This document shows, piece after piece, positions 1 to 6,837 of a stretch of 35,058 nt of DNA. Each line of letters begins with the position of its first letter. Position 1 is the stretch's first letter. Source of the DNA: an uncultured Sutterella sp. (GTDB lineage: Bacteria > Pseudomonadota > Gammaproteobacteria > Burkholderiales > Burkholderiaceae_F); NCBI GenBank assembly GCA_900754475.1, contig CAAECY010000001.1, forward strand, positions 1-35,058, given 5' to 3'. The position numbers and the translations under genes are program-made. The notes beneath the pieces are model-generated. The model saw only the letters and a list, made by a program, of their open reading frames with translations. It was not told where the DNA came from and ran no database searches.

Positions 1-12
1 CATAGGTAACCG

Positions 13-90
13 CCCACTACGGAACCGTACGGTGGGTGGTGTGGGAGGACGGCGCAGGGACATCCCTGCGCCTCCTACCCGATTATCGGG
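13..90. other. Three consecutive hairpins at the left edge
   Basis: Three inverted repeats follow one another. The first pairs cccac-tacgg with ccgta-(cg)-gtggg (about 15-37). The second is a perfect 9-bp stem at 51-59/64-72 with a 4-base loop, extended by agga/tcct around a one-base bulge. The third pairs cccga with tcggg (78-82/86-90). None has a clear U-tract. They lie between the dCMP deaminase stop at 129 and whatever lies left of the window. A CAT at 1-3 could be the ATG of a minus-strand gene, but it has no convincing ribosome binding site. These could be a leader structure of that gene or a decayed terminator region. Confidence 0.4.
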
Positions 91-128
91 CATTCGATAG
101 GGCTTTCGGCCGCCCGTGCGAGCGCCGA

Positions 129-545
129 TCAAAGCTGCTCGACGCGGATCCCGGCACGCTTCAGGAAGTTGAGGCCGTCTTCGCTTCGGTAGAGCTCGTG
201 GTAGAAGACCTCGGTGATGCCGCACTTCTGAATGAGAAGCGCGCAATGGATGCAGGGGCTGTGCGTGATGAAGATCGACGCCCCCTTCGAGGAGTAGCCG
301 TTTTCGGCGAGCTTGGCGATGGCGTTGAGTTCCGCGTGCTGCACTTCGGGGCGCGTCACCGTCTCGCCGTTCACTTCCATCTCGCAGCAGTTGTCGTACC
401 CGGTCGGCATCCCGTTCCAGCCGAACGAAATGATCGAGTGATTCTTCACGATGACGCAACCCACCTTGAGACGTCGGGCGTAGCTGCGTTCGGCGGCGAT
501 GTGCGCGATGCGCATGTACATCGCGTTGTCTTTCTTAATATCCAT
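129..545 (-). CDS. dCMP/cytidine deaminase family protein
   Basis: This 138-residue zinc-dependent deaminase most likely converts dCMP to dUMP, feeding thymidylate synthesis in the cytoplasm. The zinc motif is clear: HAE at residues 70-72 (zinc ligand His70, catalytic Glu72) and PCxxC at 97-101 (ligands Cys98 and Cys101). Gly-rich substrate-site residues FGWNGMPTG lie at 41-49. Length and layout fit the ComEB/dCMP deaminase family. The open frame continues upstream to 776, but that part is low-complexity and lacks family similarity, so the start was placed at the ATG at 545. No good Shine-Dalgarno precedes it. An internal ATG at residue 9, preceded by aagaaag, is the alternative. A general cytidine/deoxycytidylate deaminase of other specificity is possible. 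Confidence 0.85.
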   Translation of the reverse strand: MDIKKDNAMYMRIAHIAAERSYARRLKVGCVIVKNHSIISFGWNGMPTGYDNCCEMEVNGETVTRPEVQHAELNAIAKLAENGYSSKGASIFITHSPCIHCALLIQKCGITEVFYHELYRSEDGLNFLKRAGIRVEQL

Positions 546-567
546 GGAAGTATACGGAAAATAGTCT

Positions 568-591
568 CTACCTCCCACACTACCTCCCACA
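568..591. repeat. Two tandem copies of a 12-bp unit
   Basis: The 12-mer ctacctcccaca occurs twice back to back, 23 bases upstream of the deaminase start. On the minus strand it reads tgtgggaggtag twice, so each copy carries a GGGAGG, but both are too far from the ATG to be the ribosome binding site. A regulatory role is possible and unproven. Confidence 0.55.
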
Positions 592-798
592 CTTCGCATC
601 ACACACGGGCGCAAAATCGGGCGGCAAATGGGGTCTTGTTGCGCAATTCTATCGCGCCCGGGCGGGACGACCTGCGTGACGACGGGCAATACGCGCTTCC
701 GTGCGGCGCGGGCGGTTGAGGGGGAAGGCTGTCGAGCGGGACGGTGCGTGGCCGTCCGCGGCGTGCGCACGGGCACGGCTTTGTAAGAATGCCGGACG

Positions 799-842
799 AA
801 GAAAAGAAAACGCGTGACGAACCGAGCGGTCCCTCACGCGTT
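799..842 (-). terminator. Intrinsic terminator of the candidate RNA
   Basis: A perfect 9-bp stem (arms 834-842 and 809-817) with a 16-base loop is followed on the minus strand by ttcttttcttc. This would end transcripts coming from the right, 250 bases before the deaminase start, so the deaminase gene probably has its own promoter or is controlled by read-through here. Confidence 0.6.
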
Positions 843-1049
843 GAGGCTGCTTTCGAAGGCACGAACGAGGCAGGCAAACGTTTCGCCCGGCCCATCCGCC
901 AAACCGCGCGCGAGGTTCCGGATCCGTGGCTTGCGCCACGGAGGGACCTCCGAAAGCAGTGCGGATGCGACAAAGCCCGTGCTGGTAACACGGGCCTTGT
1001 CAATGATGCAAGGGAGCAGATATGCAGAGTCTCACCTTGCTTCGTGTCA
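799..1049 (-). ncRNA. Candidate structured non-coding RNA
   Basis: On the minus strand four structures line up. (1) A hairpin of about 9 bp pairs gcaagg-gag with ctc-ccttgc (about 1008-1038). (2) A 13-bp hairpin lies at 1001-989/981-969 with a 7-base loop. (3) A 13-bp long-range stem, 959-947/859-847, encloses a perfect 7-bp hairpin with a GCAA tetraloop (941-935/930-924). (4) A perfect 9-bp hairpin (842-834/817-809) is followed by a T-rich run. In stems 2 and 3 the single imperfect pair is G-U on the minus strand but A-C on the plus strand, which favours a minus-strand transcript. An extended -10 (TGGTATGAT) at 1064-1056 could start it near 1049. It could be a free small RNA or a leader of the deaminase gene. 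It carries no signature I recognise for 4.5S, RNase P, tmRNA, 6S or the common riboswitches. Confidence 0.45.
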
Positions 1050-1095
1050 GCCCCGATCATACCACGACCTGGTAGGGCCTACGACGTTGAAAGTC

Positions 1096-1174
1096 GGGCA
1101 GGTAGGGCTCTCTCGGGGCGCTCGACGAGCGCAAAGCCGAAATCGAGCGGCCCCCATCCCCCTGCCGTTTTTTT
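1096..1174 (+). terminator. Leader terminator/attenuator upstream of the ATPase gene
   Basis: A 6-bp helix, ggcagg with cctgcc (1097-1102/1161-1166), closes around a long hairpin (1115-1125/1143-1154, one bulged base). It is followed at once by G and seven Ts (1168-1174). This is an intrinsic terminator on the plus strand, 143 bases before the ATPase start, with no convincing gene upstream to terminate. It either insulates the ATPase gene or attenuates its transcription. The rest of 1175-1316 holds no gene and no clear promoter. Confidence 0.5.
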
Positions 1175-1316
1175 GCTATCTTCCTGAACAACACCGCGAC
1201 GCCCGACCGCAGGGCCGCCGGGTCGCCCGCCGGCATACGGTTCGCGGTTTCGTACGCCATTTCCCGCCTCGGGGCCTGCGGCCCGAGGAGAGTTGCATAC
1301 ACGGTCAGGTTCAATC

Positions 1317-3293
1317 ATGAAAGCCAATGTCTCGGGGTATCTTTCAAGGCTTCGGAAGATCACAAGCTACAAAGAAGCGTTGTTGGAGGCCGTCGCCAAC
1401 TCGATTCAGGCGTGCGCCGACGTCGGGGCGGAAAACGCCGAAATCACGGTTGAAGTCCGCCTGAAGCCTCAGGCCGAGCCGACCCGAAACGAAGATTCGA
1501 CGGACTGCCGTCCGATCGAGTCGATCCGGGTGACGGACAACGGCGAAGGCTTCACGGACGAAAACTTCGAGTCCTTCTGCACGATGGATACGGACCGGAA
1601 GGCGGCCCGATTCGGCTGCAAGGGGATCGGGCGTTTTCTGTGGCTGAAGGCCTTCCGGAAGGTCGCCGTGGAGAGCGTCTATCGGACGTCGAGCGGCGAG
1701 AAGTACTTCCGCTGCTTCGAATTTTCGACGAGCGACATCGAGAATCCGAGCACGCGAAAGGCGGGCGACGACGAGGCGGTCCGGACGACGATCTGCCTTC
1801 AATCCGTGATCGACGGGATGGAGCAGACGCACGACGTGACGGCCGAAGAGATCGTTCATCTCATCATCGGGCACTTCCTGTGGGACTTTGCGAGCGGCAC
1901 CATTCCGAAAATTCGCGTGGTTTGCGCGGGCGAGAGCCTGTGCGCCAACGACCTGTTCGAGGGAATGCGGCTTGTTGCGCCCGAGAAGCAAACGTTCAAC
2001 GTGGCCGGGTACGACTTCGAATTTCTTCAGCAGACGTTGAAATTCAAGGTGAAGAGCGGCCTGCGCCCCGGTATCTATTACTGCGCGGGCGGCCGCGTCG
2101 TCTGCAAGGCGTCAACCGCTTTGGATCCGAAGTTCGAATCCTTGATGCCCGACGCGGACGGCGCCGACACGATGTACCTGGGCCTGGTGAAGTCTCGGGT
2201 GCTGGACGATCTGGTCAAGAGCGATCGAAACGGGATCGAATGGGGAACCCCCGGGATTTACGGCTACCCTTCGGAAAAAGAGATTCTGAAGCGGGTCGAG
2301 GAGATCTGCGCCGAATTCCTGAAGCCCGATTTCGAGCGCTTGGACGTCAAGTCGAACGCCAAGCTGCAAGACTTCGTGGACTCCGAGGCGCCCGAGTACA
2401 AGAGCTTCCTGAGCCGGCGGCGCGACAGTTTGTACGTGAAGCCCGATGCGTCCGTGTCCGACGTCCGGGAATATATCCGGGAGGAATTCCACAGGTACGA
2501 ACGCGCGGAATGTCGGGCGGTCGACGATTGGATGGCCGTCGATTGGTCGGGGGAAGAGGCCGAAAGCAAGATTCGGGAGCTCACCGAGCGAATCGAGCCC
2601 ATCGTCGCGCACGATCTCGTGAAGTTTGCGGCGTCACGCCGCTTCTACCTCCGAATGTATGAGAAGGCGATGAGCCTCAGCGAAGAGGGCGAATACCGGA
2701 AGGAAAAGGTGATCCATTCGCTGATCTTCCCGATGAGCACGGACGATCGCTCGGCCGTCGACATGGGCAAGCAGCCCCTCTGGCTGATCGACGAGCGACT
2801 GACGTTCGTCAACTGTCTGACGTCGGATCCGCGGTTTTCCGCGATGCCGATCACCGCTTCGACGAGCCGGCAGCGGACGGATAGTGCGGCGCTCAAGCTC
2901 TACGCGGTCGGCACGGCGGACAATGCGGGCGAGCTCTACATCATCGATTTCAAGCGCCCCGGGTGCGACGACTACGATTCCGAAGAAAACCCGATCTCGC
3001 AGGTGCTCGACTACGTCGACGAGCTCAGGCCCGGCGGCGTGACGGCCGCCGACGGCATGGAAATCACCGGTGCGGACAAGCTTCCGATCTACTGCTTTAT
3101 CGTGACGCAAATTACGCCGACCCTGAGGAAGCAATGCCGAAATTCCGGTTTGCAGCTCGGTGCGAGCGGCGACTGTTTCTTCGGCGTGCTGAACGGCGTG
3201 TACTTCGAGGTGATGAACCTGAACTCGCTCTACAAGAAAGCCAAAGAAAGGAATCACGCCTTATTGAAGGCTGCGGGCTTGGACAACTCGTGA
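1317..3293 (+). CDS. GHKL ATPase fused to PD-(D/E)XK nuclease-like domain
   Basis: This 658-residue protein has two recognisable ends. The N-terminal GHKL ATP-binding domain shows the N-box (Glu24, Asn28), the G1 motif DNGEGF (Asp74-Phe79) and the glycine-rich lid GCKGIGRF (100-107), as in Hsp90, MutL and MORC proteins. The C-terminal 170 residues look like a PD-(D/E)XK nuclease: an acidic residue on a strand (Asp492 or Asp504), then IIDFKRP with Asp544 and Lys546, then QVLDYV as in Shedu/RecB-like nucleases. No membrane segment or signal peptide is seen. The ATG at 1317 was preferred over an in-frame TTG at 1293, whose GAGGAG is only two bases away. A defence or DNA-processing role is inferred from the domain pair; I do not recognise the exact family. 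A strong stem (3301-3330) follows the stop. Confidence 0.7.
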   Translation: MKANVSGYLSRLRKITSYKEALLEAVANSIQACADVGAENAEITVEVRLKPQAEPTRNEDSTDCRPIESIRVTDNGEGFTDENFESFCTMDTDRKAARFGCKGIGRFLWLKAFRKVAVESVYRTSSGEKYFRCFEFSTSDIENPSTRKAGDDEAVRTTICLQSVIDGMEQTHDVTAEEIVHLIIGHFLWDFASGTIPKIRVVCAGESLCANDLFEGMRLVAPEKQTFNVAGYDFEFLQQTLKFKVKSGLRPGIYYCAGGRVVCKASTALDPKFESLMPDADGADTMYLGLVKSRVLDDLVKSDRNGIEWGTPGIYGYPSEKEILKRVEEICAEFLKPDFERLDVKSNAKLQDFVDSEAPEYKSFLSRRRDSLYVKPDASVSDVREYIREEFHRYERAECRAVDDWMAVDWSGEEAESKIRELTERIEPIVAHDLVKFAASRRFYLRMYEKAMSLSEEGEYRKEKVIHSLIFPMSTDDRSAVDMGKQPLWLIDERLTFVNCLTSDPRFSAMPITASTSRQRTDSAALKLYAVGTADNAGELYIIDFKRPGCDDYDSEENPISQVLDYVDELRPGGVTAADGMEITGADKLPIYCFIVTQITPTLRKQCRNSGLQLGASGDCFFGVLNGVYFEVMNLNSLYKKAKERNHALLKAAGLDNS

Positions 3294-3300
3294 CGGAATC

Positions 3301-3330
3301 GAAACCCTCGGAGGAAACTTCGAGGGTTTC
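3301..3330 (+). other. 10-bp hairpin after the ATPase gene
   Basis: A perfect 10-bp stem (3301-3310/3321-3330) with a 10-base loop starts seven bases after the stop codon. No U-tract follows, so it may protect the 3' end of the mRNA or be a weak terminator. A second small hairpin with a GCAA loop (3352-3365) lies just downstream, before hicB. Confidence 0.55.
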
Positions 3331-3508
3331 CGTTCCGGCGGTCGGAAGCGGGGACCGCAAGGTCCTTCCCGAAAATCGTCAATAATCGGTTACGACGCCA
3401 CCGCATCGTCGGGCGGCTGTCCTCCCGCCGGGGCTACCCGTCCGCGTGCGGAAGGGCGCTGCGGGTGCGGCGGGCGAAAATTCAAACGAAGAGAGAGTAA
3501 ACAAATCC

Positions 3509-3925
3509 ATGCAATTTGATTTTGCGTGTCATTTTCTTGAGGATACAACCATCCGCTGTCGTGACTTTCCGGCAGTTCTTTCCTGGCCGGCCAAAGGGGA
3601 CACGTGCGAACAATGGGCTGAGTATGTGATATTCGACTGGCTCCACTTTCTCATGCGGGATGACGAGTCTATTCCGGTCGCATCGCCCGCCGAGGAAGGC
3701 GAATACGTCGTGCGCCTGACGATCACGCAGACGGCGAAGATCGTTTTGCACAACGCCAGGGTCGAAGCGAAGGTTTCGAAGGCCGAGTTGGCAAAGAGAA
3801 CGGGTATGAGCTTGACCTCCGTCGAACGGATGTTCAACCTCCGGCAGCCGACGAAGATCGAATCGATCCGCGAGGCGCTTCGAAGCCTCGGAAAGGACTT
3901 CACGCTCGGCGCGGTCGACCTCTGA
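3509..3925 (+). CDS. HicB-family antitoxin/regulator, apparently without HicA
   Basis: This 138-residue protein has the HicB layout. A degraded RNase-H-like N-terminal domain (residues 1-70) includes the typical GDTCEQWAEYV...L helix and the IPxxSPxxEGE turn. A C-terminal helix-turn-helix follows (about 88-115: SKAELAKRTGMSLTSVERMF), then the KIESIREALRSLGK segment of long HicB proteins. HicB binds the RNase toxin HicA and represses its own operon. No HicA-like frame of about 60 codons lies on either side: the ATPase gene is upstream and the efp terminator directly downstream. The start is an ATG with GAGAGAG upstream; the frame continues 5' without family similarity. It may control the ATPase gene or be a leftover antitoxin. 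Confidence 0.8.
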   Translation: MQFDFACHFLEDTTIRCRDFPAVLSWPAKGDTCEQWAEYVIFDWLHFLMRDDESIPVASPAEEGEYVVRLTITQTAKIVLHNARVEAKVSKAELAKRTGMSLTSVERMFNLRQPTKIESIREALRSLGKDFTLGAVDL

Positions 3926-3935
3926 GCGGCGCGGC

Positions 3936-3987
3936 GCAAAAAAAGACAAAAAAGAAAAAGCCCGGCGGGGTTTGACCCGGCCGGGCT
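3936..3987 (-). terminator. efp terminator
   Basis: A GC-rich stem pairs agcccggc (3959-3966) with gccgggct (3980-3987), with further pairing inside. On the minus strand it is followed by a long T-rich run (tttttcttttttg and more), the complement of the A-run at 3938-3958. It ends the efp transcript and faces the convergent hicB gene, whose stop is only 11 bases away. Confidence 0.85.
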
Positions 3988-4044
3988 CGGTACGGAGGAA
4001 GTCCCGCGAGGGACTTCCAAGCGCGTCGGCAACGACGCCGTGAA

Positions 4045-4602
4045 TTACTTCACGCGGTTGCGGTATTCGCCCGTACGGGTGTCGATTTCGATCTTGTCGC
4101 CCGTTTCGACGAAGGCGGGAACGGAGAGTTCGTAGCCGGTGGCGAGCTTGGCGGGCTTCATGACCTTACCGGAGGTGTCGCCCTTGACGGCGGGTTCCGT
4201 GTAGGTGATTTCGCGAACGAGGATCGTCGGGAGTTCGATCGAGATGGCGCGGCCTTCGTAGAACACGGCTTCGGCGGGCATGCCGTCTTCGAGGTACTTG
4301 AGGGCTTCGGCCATGACGTCGGCGTCGACTTCGTACTGGTTGTATTCTTCGTCCATCCAGACGTAGTGCGGGTCGGCGAAGTAGGAGTACGTGACTTCCT
4401 TGCGTTCAAGGATGAGGTCTTCGAACTTGTCGTCGGCACGGAAGACGGTTTCCGTCGTGGCGTTCGTCAGAAGGTTCTTCATCTTCATCTTGACGACGGA
4501 GGCGCCGCGGCCACCCTTGGAGTATTCGGACTTGACGACGACCATGGGGTCCTTGCCGACCATGAAGACGTTGCCGAGGCGCAGTTCCTGTGCGGTTTTC
4601 AT
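4045..4602 (-). CDS. efp: Translation elongation factor P (Arg32 type)
   Basis: This 185-residue EF-P binds the ribosome between the P and E sites and relieves stalling at consecutive prolines. The sequence begins MKTAQELRLGNVFM and has three OB/KOW-type beta-barrel segments ending with the conserved DTRTGEYRNRV. The residue at the tip of domain I is Arg32 (SKGGRGAS, 28-35), not lysine. This is the form activated by rhamnosylation through EarP, whose gene lies immediately upstream on the same strand. The ATG at 4602 has AGGA nine bases upstream and matches the family N-terminus; the longer frame to 4629 was rejected. An A/T-rich stretch at 4660-4705 in the 210-base gap probably holds its own promoter. 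Confidence 0.97.
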   Translation of the reverse strand: MKTAQELRLGNVFMVGKDPMVVVKSEYSKGGRGASVVKMKMKNLLTNATTETVFRADDKFEDLILERKEVTYSYFADPHYVWMDEEYNQYEVDADVMAEALKYLEDGMPAEAVFYEGRAISIELPTILVREITYTEPAVKGDTSGKVMKPAKLATGYELSVPAFVETGDKIEIDTRTGEYRNRVK

Positions 4603-4813
4603 TTCGAGTTTTCCTAGTGCAGTTTGCAAAGTAAGTCCCCGGCAAACCTCTTAGGGCCCAAGGACGAAAAAATTTTAGCTCTTGATTTTAGCAAAGTTTT
4701 CAAAAGGGCGGCCGAGATCGTTTCGGAAAAGCCGTAACCATGGCGCTCCAAGGCGCTTCATGGCGCTCGGGCGGACCGACGGCATCCGGGGCGACGCGCT
4801 CTTTCGGGGAACT

Positions 4814-6130
4814 TCAGCTCCCTTCAACCCGTTCGGCGCGTTCCACGATCCGACGCGCCAGGTCCCCGTGCGCGAAGAGCCGGTCGCGCCAGCGGGCCAT
4901 GCCGCGCTCGATCGCGCCGCGCGAGCGCCACCAGGCCGCAAACGTTTCGGGTTCGAGTTCGCCCGAGAGCCACTCGCGGTTCGCGGTCTCGAGAATTCGG
5001 GCGCTCTCGGGGTCGGTCTCGGCGAGTACCGGCACGACCCGAGCGAGCCACGCGTCCATCTTGATGAGGTGCGCGTTGTCTTCCGTCGGGTAGGTGGCCC
5101 AGAGGAGGGACTTGCCGGCGAGCTGCGCCCGCACGAAACTGTCTTCACCGCGGATCACCACGGCGTCCGACGCCCGCAAGAGGTCGTCGAAGGCTTCTTG
5201 CGGCACGAAGGGCGTGCGACAGACGTCGACCCCCGCACGGCCCTGAAGAAGCCGCTCGATCTCATCTCCCGCCGCGCCCGGCGCCGCAAGCACCGTAAGA
5301 GGCTCGGTTTCGGCCGCCGCGGCGATGCCGTCCGCAAGGCGCGCGAGCGCATTCACGGGATAGGCAAAGAGAAAGAGGGCGGGGCGCTCGGGTTTGGCGC
5401 CGAGTGCGCGAAGAAGGTCGTCGCGGCGGGAGGCGAAGTTCTCGGTTTCCTCCCGGAGGTCCTCTTCGATCAGAAGACCGCCCGTTCGGGCTGTAAAGCC
5501 CGGGAAGTACCAGAGCTTTCGAAGGGGAAGATTCGGGTGCAGCCCCCAGACGTCGTGACAGGCTTCCACCCAGTCTTCGGCGCTCAGGTAGTCGAGATTC
5601 ATGTAGAGAAAGCCCGATCCGTCCGCGGGAAGACCCCGCGCGACGCGCGCCTCGCGCGAGCGCGCGAGAAGCGCCTCCACCGCCTCGGGAAGGCGGCAGC
5701 CGAAGGCTTCGATCGTGAGGTCGGAGGCCGAGCGGGCGAAAGCCCCCTCGGGGGCACTCAGTTTGCCTTCTTCCTTCGATGCGTCGCCCGAACGGCTCTC
5801 AAGTTCCTTCAGGACTTCGGCGGCGCACGCCGCCCGATCGTCCCAGCGGGCGACGGCAATCCCGCGCACGACGGATTCGGCTTGATCGGAGTCGAGCTCC
5901 GGCACGAGCTTGGCGAGCACGTCGGGTCGGTCGACGACGAGACGCACGGCAAGCCCCAGGTCGCGAAGACGCCGTGCAAGACGCCAGGTCACGCCCGCGT
6001 CGCCGAAGTTGTCGATCACGCGACACCAGATTTCGGCCGTCTTCGGAGGACGGGAGCGGGTGACGGAAGACGGACTGTTGAAAGGAGAAGCGACGGCAAG
6101 AGAGGCGGCGAAAGAGGCGTCCGTGCTCAA
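4814..6130 (-). CDS. earP: EF-P arginine rhamnosyltransferase EarP
   Basis: This protein of about 438 residues belongs to the EarP (DUF2331) family, a GT-B inverting glycosyltransferase that moves rhamnose from dTDP-rhamnose to Arg32 of EF-P. Diagnostic stretches are IWCRVIDNFGDAGVTWRLAR near the N-terminus, with the Asp used in catalysis, and the C-terminal nucleotide-sugar site RGEDSFVRAQ...LLWATYPTEDNAHLIKM. No ATG lies between the pgsA stop and the conserved region. The best start is the TTG at 6130-6128, which overlaps the pgsA TGA (TTGA) and has GGGTGAAG upstream, suggesting translational coupling. This leaves roughly 35 residues before the conserved core. Its place next to efp supports the assignment. 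Confidence 0.93.
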   Translation of the reverse strand: MSTDASFAASLAVASPFNSPSSVTRSRPPKTAEIWCRVIDNFGDAGVTWRLARRLRDLGLAVRLVVDRPDVLAKLVPELDSDQAESVVRGIAVARWDDRAACAAEVLKELESRSGDASKEEGKLSAPEGAFARSASDLTIEAFGCRLPEAVEALLARSREARVARGLPADGSGFLYMNLDYLSAEDWVEACHDVWGLHPNLPLRKLWYFPGFTARTGGLLIEEDLREETENFASRRDDLLRALGAKPERPALFLFAYPVNALARLADGIAAAAETEPLTVLAAPGAAGDEIERLLQGRAGVDVCRTPFVPQEAFDDLLRASDAVVIRGEDSFVRAQLAGKSLLWATYPTEDNAHLIKMDAWLARVVPVLAETDPESARILETANREWLSGELEPETFAAWWRSRGAIERGMARWRDRLFAHGDLARRIVERAERVEGS

Positions 6131-6726
6131 TTCTTCACCCGCTGCTCTTCGAAGTAGGGAACGGCCGCACGCAGGTACACGTACATCGAGTAGACCGTGA
6201 GGAGCGCGGCGATCCAGAGGAGCACCTCGCCCACGAGCGCAACGGAGAACCCGTAGACGGGGTCGTACCAGAGAAGGCAGGGAATGGCCGTCATCTGCGC
6301 GATCGTCTTGATCTTCCCGAACCAGTTCACCTTGACGAGCCCCGATTCGCCGATCTTCGCCATCCATTCGCGCAGCGCCGTCACGGTGATTTCGCGACCG
6401 ATGATGATCATCGCCACGGCCATGTCGCAGCGCTCAAGGCCCACGAGCGCGACGAGCGCCGCGCACACGAGGAGCTTGTCCGCGACCGGGTCGAGAAAGG
6501 CCCCCATGCGGGTCGCCCACCCTTCGTAGCGTCGGGCGAGGAACCCGTCGAGCGCGTCGGTGACGGCGGCAAGAATGAAGACCGCACACGCGATTTGATT
6601 GACGAGGTGCGGTTCGATCATGCGCGCGGGCACGTAGAAGATCCCGATGACAAGCGGAATCATGGCAATGCGGGCCCAGGTGAGGGCCATCGGCACGTTC
6701 ATGCGGAAGGGAGGCTTGAGCTTCAT
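6127..6726 (-). CDS. pgsA: CDP-diacylglycerol-glycerol-3-phosphate 3-phosphatidyltransferase
   Basis: This 199-residue inner-membrane enzyme makes phosphatidylglycerophosphate, the committed step to phosphatidylglycerol and cardiolipin. The CDP-alcohol phosphotransferase motif is present at 57-83 (DALDGFLAR, then GAFLDPVAD), with Asp57, Asp60, Asp79 and Asp83 in place. The spacer between AR and GAFLD is one residue longer than in E. coli PgsA. Four or more hydrophobic helices surround it. It lies 111 bases downstream of uvrC, a common proteobacterial order, and its stop overlaps the probable earP TTG start. Confidence 0.96.
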   Translation of the reverse strand: MKLKPPFRMNVPMALTWARIAMIPLVIGIFYVPARMIEPHLVNQIACAVFILAAVTDALDGFLARRYEGWATRMGAFLDPVADKLLVCAALVALVGLERCDMAVAMIIIGREITVTALREWMAKIGESGLVKVNWFGKIKTIAQMTAIPCLLWYDPVYGFSVALVGEVLLWIAALLTVYSMYVYLRAAVPYFEEQRVKN

Positions 6727-6837
6727 AGAAGGGAGGAAGGGAACGAGTCGGGGGACGAAGTAAGAGTAGATGAAATGCGTGAAGTCGGTGCGAAAAACGG
6801 AGCCCGAAATCGAAAAAAGTCGACGGTTAGGTCGGAA

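Noticed and set aside
1022..1075. 17-codon frame MQSLTLLRVSPDHTTTW with GGGAG upstream, a possible attenuator leader peptide
   Set aside because: No run of a single regulatory amino acid, codon use unlike the genome, and it lies antisense to the better supported minus-strand RNA.
799..1080. 4.5S RNA, RNase P RNA, tmRNA, 6S RNA or cobalamin/FMN/TPP/glycine riboswitch
   Set aside because: The conserved core sequences I know for these (for example GGAAGCAGCC, GAGGAAAGTCC, a 3' CCA domain, GCCACTG) are absent on both strands. A covariance search could still overturn this.
3294..4044. A hicA toxin gene next to hicB
   Set aside because: No frame of 50-80 codons with HicA features is present on either side of hicB or in the opposite strand.
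4682..6157. 491-codon plus-strand frame opposite earP
   Set aside because: Antisense of a clear EarP gene; GC-rich codon bias keeps the opposite frames open. The translation is Arg/Gly/His-rich with no domain.
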